Source: Evansella vedderi (lineage in GTDB: Bacteria; Bacillota; Bacilli; Bacillales; Salisediminibacteriaceae). Taken from it: a DNA stretch of 64,000 nucleotides. Below the pieces are notes generated by a model. The model searched no databases, was not told the DNA's origin, and saw nothing but the letters and a program-made list of their open reading frames with translations. The number at the start of each line of letters is the position of its first letter. The first letter of the stretch is position 1. A program made the translations under genes and the position numbers. The stretch is taken from the NCBI RefSeq assembly GCF_030813435.1, contig NZ_JAUSUG010000014.1, forward strand, positions 101,454 through 165,453, in the 5' to 3' direction. Positions 59,178-64,000 of this stretch are shown here, one piece after another.

Positions 59178-61370
59178 ATGGAATGGACAGATCAGCAAAA
59201 AACAATCCTTTCCCTTGTTACAAAAGAGCTTCAATTGAAACCGGTAAGAGTAAAAAGTGTCATTCAATTGTCCGAAGAAGGAAATACCGTTCCTTTTATT
59301 GCAAGGTACCGTAAGGAGTTAACTGGTGGATTGGATGAGGAACAAATTAGGAATATACTTGAAGCTTGGAATTATGGATTAAACCTATCTAATAGAAAAG
59401 AAGAAGTTATTCGTTTAATTGAGGAACAAGGGAAACTTACTCCTGAGCTAAGAGAAAGTATTGAAAAGTCAACGAAGCTACAGGAAGTAGAGGATTTATA
59501 TAGACCTTATAAACAAAAGCGTCGGACGAAAGCAACGATTGCAAAGGAAAAGGGACTAGAACCATTAGCGGAATGGATGTTTGCATTACCAACGGAGGGG
59601 TCTGTTTCTGAGGAAGCCGAAAAATATATTAATGAAGAACATGAGATACATACAGCAGAGGAAGCTATTCAAGGTGCTCAGGATATTATAAGTGAATATT
59701 TATCAGACGATGCGGAAATACGAAAGCAAATACGACACATGACTTATACAGAAGGAAAAATAGCTTCAGAGAAGAAAAGTAAGGCGGAGGATGAAAAAGA
59801 GATTTTTGAAATGTATTATGATTACTCTGAAGAGGTTAGGAAAATTGTCCCCCACCGTGTACTTGCCTTAAATCGTGGGGAAAAGGAAGATGTATTAAAG
59901 GTTTCTATTGTTGCTCCGAAGGAACGTATCCTTACTTGGATAGAAAAGCGTGTTTTTGATGGAAAGTCAACAGTTGCTAAGGAGCAGCTGCTGAATGCCA
60001 TCGAGGATGGTTATAAGCGGTTAATAGAGCCTTCCATCGAAAGGGAAATTCGCAATGAAGTAACGGAAAAGGCCGAGGAGCAAGCCATCCATATTTTTTC
60101 TGAGAACTTAAGGAACCTGCTTCTACAACCGCCTTTAAAGGATCGGATCATTTTAGGGGTGGACCCAGCTTATCGGACAGGATGTAAACTGGCTGTTGTA
60201 GATGAAACGGGAAAAATGCTTGCGATTGATGTTATTTACCCTACACCACCTAGAAATCAAGTAGAGGAAGCAAAGAAAAAGGTCAAAGCATATATCGAGC
60301 AGTATAATGTAGAGATGATTGCTATAGGAAATGGTACAGCATCCCGAGAAACGGAGCAATTTATTGCTGATTTAATTAAAGAGATGGATAAACCGTTATT
60401 CTACTTAATTGTTAATGAGGCAGGGGCAAGTGTTTATTCCGCATCGAAGCTCGCGAAGGAAGAGTTTCCTGATTTGCAGGTAGAGGAGAGAAGTGCCGTT
60501 TCCATTGCAAGGAGAATTCAGGACCCATTAGCGGAGTTAGTAAAAATTGACCCTAAATCTGTAGGGGTGGGGCAATACCAGCATGATGTTACCCAATCTA
60601 AGCTTAATGACTCTTTAACATTTGTTGTCGAGACAGTAGTTAATAAGGTTGGGGTAAATGTGAATACAGCGTCTTCTTCCTTATTACAATATGTATCGGG
60701 CTTATCAAAGGCTGTTGCCAATAACATTGTAAAGCATCGTGAGGAGGAAGGGAAGTATACGAATCGGAGTCAATTAAAGAAGGTTCCCCGTCTTGGTGCA
60801 AAGACATATGAACAGTGTATTGGTTTCTTAAGAATTATTGATGGAAACCAACCACTTGATCGAACGGGAATCCACCCAGAGAGTTATCCTGTTACTAAAA
60901 AGATAATGGAACACCTAGGGGTTACTGTGGATGATCTAGGTAAAGAATTAGTGAAAGAAAAAGTGGCAACGGTTCAGGCAGATCAATTGGCACAGATGTT
61001 TGATATCGGTGTTCCTACATTAAAGGATATTTTAGACGCCCTATCCAGACCTGGAAGAGACCCACGTGATGATGTACCAAAGCCAATACTAAAAACCGAC
61101 GTTTTGACAATGGAAGATTTGTCACCTGGGATGGAGCTTCAAGGTACAGTCCGAAATGTTGTGGACTTTGGCGCATTTGTAGACATTGGCGTAAAGCAAG
61201 ATGGACTTGTTCATATTTCAAAATTAACGAATCGTTTTGTTAAACACCCTATGGAAATTGTTTCTGTTGGGGATGTAGTTACCGTTTGGGTAGATAGTGT
61301 GGATATGAAAAAAGGCCGTATCGCCCTTACCATGCTGCAGCCGAAATCACAGATAGCTACATCTTCGTAA
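59178..61370 (+). CDS. tex: Tex-family RNA-binding transcription accessory protein
   Basis: 730 residues: N-terminal Tex helical region, a YqgF/RuvX-like RNase H fold (about 320-450, ILGVDPAYRTGCKLAVVDET), helix-hairpin-helix repeats (ASSSLLQYVSGLSKAVANNI, KKVPRLGAKTYEQ) and a C-terminal S1 domain (MELQGTVRNVVDFGAFVDIG). It binds nucleic acid and acts with RNA polymerase in transcription. ATG 59178 follows TTTGGAGGTTAGG; the frame is open from 59157. YdcI of B. subtilis at the same place. Confidence 0.95.
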   Translation: MEWTDQQKTILSLVTKELQLKPVRVKSVIQLSEEGNTVPFIARYRKELTGGLDEEQIRNILEAWNYGLNLSNRKEEVIRLIEEQGKLTPELRESIEKSTKLQEVEDLYRPYKQKRRTKATIAKEKGLEPLAEWMFALPTEGSVSEEAEKYINEEHEIHTAEEAIQGAQDIISEYLSDDAEIRKQIRHMTYTEGKIASEKKSKAEDEKEIFEMYYDYSEEVRKIVPHRVLALNRGEKEDVLKVSIVAPKERILTWIEKRVFDGKSTVAKEQLLNAIEDGYKRLIEPSIEREIRNEVTEKAEEQAIHIFSENLRNLLLQPPLKDRIILGVDPAYRTGCKLAVVDETGKMLAIDVIYPTPPRNQVEEAKKKVKAYIEQYNVEMIAIGNGTASRETEQFIADLIKEMDKPLFYLIVNEAGASVYSASKLAKEEFPDLQVEERSAVSIARRIQDPLAELVKIDPKSVGVGQYQHDVTQSKLNDSLTFVVETVVNKVGVNVNTASSSLLQYVSGLSKAVANNIVKHREEEGKYTNRSQLKKVPRLGAKTYEQCIGFLRIIDGNQPLDRTGIHPESYPVTKKIMEHLGVTVDDLGKELVKEKVATVQADQLAQMFDIGVPTLKDILDALSRPGRDPRDDVPKPILKTDVLTMEDLSPGMELQGTVRNVVDFGAFVDIGVKQDGLVHISKLTNRFVKHPMEIVSVGDVVTVWVDSVDMKKGRIALTMLQPKSQIATSS

Positions 61371-61387
61371 AATAAATAGATATTATT

Positions 61388-61419
61388 AGAAAAAACTACG
61401 GATTACCGTAGTTTTTTCT
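61388..61419 (+). terminator. Terminator of tex
   Basis: AGAAAAAACTACGG / CCGTAGTTTTTTCT, loop ATTA. The symmetric A and T runs let it serve both strands, so it can also end cmpA transcription. Confidence 0.9.
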
Positions 61420-61524
61420 CGTGTACCGTAATTTATGGGATAAGTATCAAAGTGGTGAAATCCTTGAAGATAAGCTAACATATTTAGATACGGTACTATT
61501 AAATTTATATAAAAGTTATATTAC

Positions 61525-61653
61525 TTATGCTTTAGATGAGGAAGCTGGCACTGACTTTTTATAATAAAACCAGCATTGGTTCAACAGCTGCACTCGCTGC
61601 AAATCTTTACGTTGGTAGGCCTCTTGAAGTTGCCGTTGAAGCCAAGAAGGCAT
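61525..61653 (-). CDS. cmpA: Cortex morphogenetic protein CmpA
   Basis: A 42-residue gene on the strand opposite to its neighbours. MPSWLQRQLQEAYQRKDLQR followed by VQLLNQCWFYYKKS matches the CmpA pattern of B. subtilis (MPNWLQNQMKKAF.., LLNQCWYFYRKK), and its place between tex and sprT is the same. AAGGAGGGACTAGT precedes the ATG at 61653. In B. subtilis CmpA is a sporulation quality-control factor that helps ClpXP destroy SpoIVA in cells with defective coat assembly. The rest of the 471-base tex-sprT gap holds only the tex terminator and a repeat remnant. Confidence 0.92.
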   Translation of the reverse strand: MPSWLQRQLQEAYQRKDLQRVQLLNQCWFYYKKSVPASSSKA

Positions 61654-61719
61654 ACTAGTCCCTCCTTCCTTCCTTTTGTAAAAAACTTTTTAGTATTAAT
61701 ATCTATATGTATTTGGGTT

Positions 61720-61811
61720 TGTCTTTGTTATCATTCTTTATAGAAAAAAATAAATTCACCGGGGAAGCAAGCACATAGAGCGGAAATCAATAACAAGTTT
61801 TAACAAAGTCT
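61720..61811. repeat. Degenerate family-B repeat
   Basis: GTCTTTGTTA at the left and TAACAAAGTC at the right are inverted; the inside (GGGGAAGCAAGC, GCGGAAATCAATAACA) is a worn copy of the family-B core. Confidence 0.5.
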
Positions 61812-61841
61812 ATTTATTTTAGGGGATTTGGGGGAATTAGG

Positions 61842-62345
61842 ATGAACGAAAATAGTGAAGCAACTATGTCTGATGAAGAATTGCAAAAGCTAGTAGAATC
61901 TATATCAGAAAATGATTTTAAGAAGCCTTTTAAACATAAAGCATTTTTTAACGGACGATTGCGAACTACTGGCGGACGTTATTCTTTGAACACACATCAT
62001 ATTGAAATAAACCCAAAACAATATAGTTATTATGGGTTAGAGGAATTAGTGAAAATCATTAAGCATGAATTGTGTCATTATCACCTTCACCTAGAAGGGC
62101 GAGGTTATCAGCATAAAGATAAAGACTTTAAGGTGCTGCTTAAGGAAGTAGGGGGATCTCGTTTCTGTCAAACCCTACCTAATGCAAGAAGGGTGGTAAA
62201 AAAATTATATGTATATGAATGTAAGCAATGTGGAATAACCTTTAAAAGAAAAAGGCGATTTGATACTCGTAAATATGTTTGTGGAAAGTGCAAAGGAAGG
62301 ATAAAAATGGTAAAAACTTTTTCTTTGCAGAATGTTGACGAGTAA
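61842..62345 (+). CDS. SprT-like metalloprotease-fold protein
   Basis: 167 residues with the zincin motif IKHELCHYHLHLEGRG (HExxH) and a C-terminal zinc ribbon (CKQCGITFKRKRR .. CGKCKG), as in the SprT-like family that includes bacterial YdcK and eukaryotic SPRTN. Function in Bacillus is unknown. ATG 61842 follows GGGGGAATTAGG. It is the last protein gene before the tRNA cluster, as in B. subtilis. Confidence 0.92.
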   Translation: MNENSEATMSDEELQKLVESISENDFKKPFKHKAFFNGRLRTTGGRYSLNTHHIEINPKQYSYYGLEELVKIIKHELCHYHLHLEGRGYQHKDKDFKVLLKEVGGSRFCQTLPNARRVVKKLYVYECKQCGITFKRKRRFDTRKYVCGKCKGRIKMVKTFSLQNVDE

Positions 62346-62404
62346 ATCTTATTGTGTTAAATTATAAAAGTCGCTGATGAACAAGCGACAAAAAATAAAA
62401 CGTC

Positions 62405-62433
62405 TTGACAATGAAGGGGCATTTAAGTATAAT
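62405..62433 (+). promoter_or_regulatory. Consensus promoter of the tRNA operon
   Basis: TTGACA (62405-62410), 17 bases, TATAAT (62428-62433): a perfect sigma-A promoter 30 bases before the first tRNA. A short stem GTCGCT / AGCGAC (62372-62391) before it may end sprT transcription. Confidence 0.95.
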
Positions 62434-62462
62434 TTAAAAAGTCCTTTAAAAAAGACAACCGT

Positions 62463-62538
62463 TCCACAGTAGCTCAGTTGGTAGAGCAATCGGCTGTTAA
62501 CCGATCGGTCGCAGGTTCGAGTCCTGCCTGTGGAGCCA
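62463..62538 (+). tRNA. tRNA-Asn (GTT)
   Basis: Cloverleaf with acceptor TCCACAG / CTGTGGA, anticodon GTT, TTCGAGT T-loop and encoded CCA. Confidence 0.97.
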
Positions 62539-62546
62539 TTTATTTT

Positions 62547-62637
62547 GGAGAAGTACTCAAGTGGCTGAAGAGGCGCCCCTGCTAAGGGTGTAGGTCGTGT
62601 AAGCGGCGCGAGGGTTCAAATCCCTCCTTCTCCGCCA
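62547..62637 (+). tRNA. tRNA-Ser (GCT)
   Basis: Class-II tRNA with a long variable arm; anticodon GCT in CCCTGCTAAGG; CCA encoded. Confidence 0.97.
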
Positions 62638-62658
62638 GTATCATAGATTTTTGAAACT

Positions 62659-62733
62659 GGCCCGTTGGTCAAGTGGTTAAGACACCGCCCTTTCACGGCG
62701 GTAACACGGGTTCGAATCCCGTACGGGTCACCA
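62659..62733 (+). tRNA. tRNA-Glu (TTC)
   Basis: Acceptor GGCCCGT / ACGGGTC (G-U pair), anticodon TTC in CCCTTTCACGG; CCA encoded. Confidence 0.97.
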
Positions 62734-62740
62734 ATAATGT

Positions 62741-62816
62741 GGAGGATTAGCTCAGCTGGGAGAGCACCTGCCTTACAAGCAGGGGGTCGGCGGTTCGAGC
62801 CCGTCATCCTCCACCA
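62741..62816 (+). tRNA. tRNA-Val (TAC)
   Basis: Acceptor GGAGGAT / ATCCTCC, anticodon TAC; CCA encoded. A small hairpin (AAACGC / GCGTTT) follows at 62822-62840. Confidence 0.97.
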
Positions 62817-62864
62817 TTTATAAACGCTCTTGTGGCGTTTGTTTATTTCTTAAATAGCTCCAGT

Positions 62865-62940
62865 GGTCCCGTGGTGTAGCGGTTAACATGCCTGCCTGTC
62901 ACGCAGGAGATCGCGGGTTCGATTCCCGTCGGGACCGCCA
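62865..62940 (+). tRNA. tRNA-Asp (GTC)
   Basis: Acceptor GGTCCCG / CGGGACC, anticodon GTC; CCA encoded. Directly followed by a run of 17 T. Confidence 0.97.
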
Positions 62941-62957
62941 TTTTTTTTTTTTTTTTT

Positions 62958-63042
62958 GCGGGTGTGGCGGAATTGGCAGACGCGCTAGACTTAGGATCTA
63001 GTGTCTTATGACGTGGGGGTTCGACTCCCTTCACCCGCACCA
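62958..63042 (+). tRNA. tRNA-Leu (TAG)
   Basis: Class-II cloverleaf, acceptor GCGGGTG / CACCCGC, anticodon TAG in CTTAGGA; CCA encoded. Confidence 0.96.
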
Positions 63043-63178
63043 GTTTTTATAACGGTGCAATTTGTATGAAGTGCGTCCAGTTAGTTTATTACCATAAACT
63101 ACCACGGATAAAACATTGACTTTTATCAAGTGATTATGAAATAATATATTTCTGCTCATTACTAACATAGTCATTTTT

Positions 63179-63265
<87 letters not shown>

Positions 63266-63317
63266 AAAGGTTTCACCGATATGATTTAAATGCATACTAT
63301 TAAAAGTGTATAAATAA

Positions 63318-63394
63318 GCGCCCGTAGCTCAATTGGATAGAGCGTTTGACTACGGATCAAGAGGTTAGGGGTTCGACTCCTCTCGGGCGCGCCA
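63318..63394 (+). tRNA. tRNA-Arg (ACG)
   Basis: Acceptor GCGCCCG / CGGGCGC, anticodon ACG (reads CGN codons after deamination to inosine, so it should also read the argS T-box codon CGC); CCA encoded. Confidence 0.97.
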
Positions 63395-63432
63395 TAGTTT
63401 AGTTAATAAATCTATCATTTATTCTATATGAT

Positions 63433-63509
63433 CGGGAAGTGGCTCAGCTTGGTAGAGCACCTGGTTTGGGACCAGGGGGTCGCAGGTTCAAATCCTGTCT
63501 TCCCGACCA
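63433..63509 (+). tRNA. tRNA-Pro (TGG)
   Basis: Acceptor CGGGAAG / CTTCCCG, anticodon TGG in GTTTGGGAC; CCA encoded. Confidence 0.97.
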
Positions 63510-63583
63510 TTCGATATTACGCTAGTCGCTGAAGAGGCATGTAAGCTTCAAAGTTGATAGTTTAAATGAAATTTTAATCTTAT

Positions 63584-63657
63584 GCGGGTGTAGTTTAGTG
63601 GTAAAACCTCAGCCTTCCAAGCTGATGTCGTGAGTTCGATTCTCATCACCCGCTCCA
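63584..63657 (+). tRNA. tRNA-Gly (TCC)
   Basis: Acceptor GCGGGTG / CACCCGC, anticodon TCC in CCTTCCAAG; CCA encoded. Confidence 0.97.
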
Positions 63658-63668
63658 TAAATTTCCTC

Positions 63669-63696
63669 TTGCATTTTTAATTGTATGTGATATAAT
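63669..63696 (+). promoter_or_regulatory. Promoter before tRNA-Ile and 16S rRNA
   Basis: TTGCAT (63669-63674), 16 bases, TATAAT (63691-63696). It would drive tRNA-Ile and the rRNA operon in addition to read-through from the tRNA promoter. Confidence 0.75.
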
Positions 63697-63711
63697 TAAA
63701 AAGTTGCTTGA

Positions 63712-63788
<77 letters not shown>

Positions 63789-63934
63789 TATAATTGACCT
63801 TTGAAAACTAAACAAAAAGCCAAGCGAAGTGGGATATGAACGTCGTATTTATACGACCGATCGAATATCCCGTCAATGAATTTTTAAATTAGCCAGTTTA
63901 ACTGGTTTTGATGTCAGAACATCAAGCTCAACAC
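63789..63934 (+). other. 16S rRNA leader
   Basis: Holds the TTTGAAAACTAAACAAAA stretch usual before Bacillus 16S genes (antitermination/processing region), a stem GGGATAT / ATATCCC with inner CGTCGTAT / ATACGAC, and small stems GCCAGTT / AACTGG and TTGATGT / ACATCAA. These probably belong to the precursor processing stalk. Confidence 0.75.
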
Positions 63935-64000
63935 TTTATTGGAGAGTTTGATCCTGGCTCAGGACGAACGCTGGCGGCGTGCCTAATACATGCAAGTCGA
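63935..64000 (+). rRNA. 16S ribosomal RNA, 5' end
   Basis: TTTATTGGAGAGTTTGATCC begins the mature 16S by comparison with Bacillus, followed by the universal 27F region and GGACGAACGCTGGCGGCG. Only the first 66 bases are in the window; the gene continues beyond the end. Confidence 0.98.

Noticed and set aside
61421..61564. Plus-strand 47-codon frame after tex
   Set aside because: Starts two bases after the tex terminator without a ribosome site and runs antisense into cmpA.
61569..61658. Plus-strand fragment resembling the C-terminus of a ribokinase/ThiD-type kinase
   Set aside because: It is the complementary strand of cmpA, which has a strong ribosome site and a clear family match.
62616..63040. 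Minus-strand ORFs of 63-65 codons in the tRNA cluster
   Set aside because: They are translations of tRNA genes read backwards, a well-known annotation artefact.

Overview
The window is a 64 kb piece of a low-GC Gram-positive chromosome from an aerobic, endospore-forming member of the Bacillaceae. The evidence is AT-rich DNA, strong AGGAGG-type ribosome binding sites, spore genes (CotW-like, CotX-like, CmpA, a GerM-domain lipoprotein, YdcC), a full sigma-B module and a gene order around alr, sigB and the tRNA genes that matches Bacillus subtilis. Two independent glycine-betaine uptake systems and acidic secreted domains suggest salt tolerance; that part is inference. I see no prophage, IS transposase or CRISPR array.

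Layout. 1-9.8 kb: amino-sugar and galactose catabolism (GntR regulator end, nagA-nagB, galK, galE-galT-ROK regulator, pgcA). 9.9-12.9 kb: spore coat genes, a cold-shock protein and a crcB pair. 13.4-28.9 kb: mixed housekeeping and transport, with a BCCT transporter, NADPH-FMN reductase, csaA, a T-box-controlled argS, a two-component locus whose response regulator is internally deleted, hemY and an ABC-2 exporter. 29-33 kb: opuA operon and a divergent GbsR-type regulator. 33.2-36 kb: sigX-rsiX and a YdjM-type membrane protein. 36.2-43.3 kb: arginine/proline catabolism (rocR, rocA, rocD, proline dehydrogenase, rocF) with a sigma-54 promoter and RocR-like activator sites. 43.4-47.4 kb: a ba3-type cytochrome oxidase operon and a Fur-box-controlled ferric-iron ABC ATPase. 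47.6-62.3 kb: the conserved block rhomboid-acpS-nnr-ydcC-alr-ndoAI-ndoA-rsbRSTUVW-sigB-rsbX-tex-cmpA-sprT. 62.4-64 kb: eleven tRNA genes leading into the 5' end of a 16S rRNA gene.

How the parts work together. Galactose goes through GalK, GalT and GalE to glucose-1-phosphate, which PgcA turns into glucose-6-phosphate. NagA and NagB turn GlcNAc-6-P into fructose-6-P. Arginase, ornithine aminotransferase and P5C dehydrogenase turn arginine into glutamate, and proline dehydrogenase feeds the same P5C step. Osmotic control is spread over OpuA, the BCCT carrier and the SigB system; a SigB-like promoter can be read upstream of both rsbV and the BCCT gene.

The most unusual content is between genes. 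Families of short GC-cored inverted-repeat elements (about 90-340 bp, no coding capacity) sit in many gaps; two perfect unexplained hairpins lie near 41.3 kb; paired 33-bp-phased palindromes precede a lipoprotein gene; and the BCCT carrier ends in an octapeptide-repeat tail. A small spore gene (cmpA) is hidden on the minus strand between tex and sprT.
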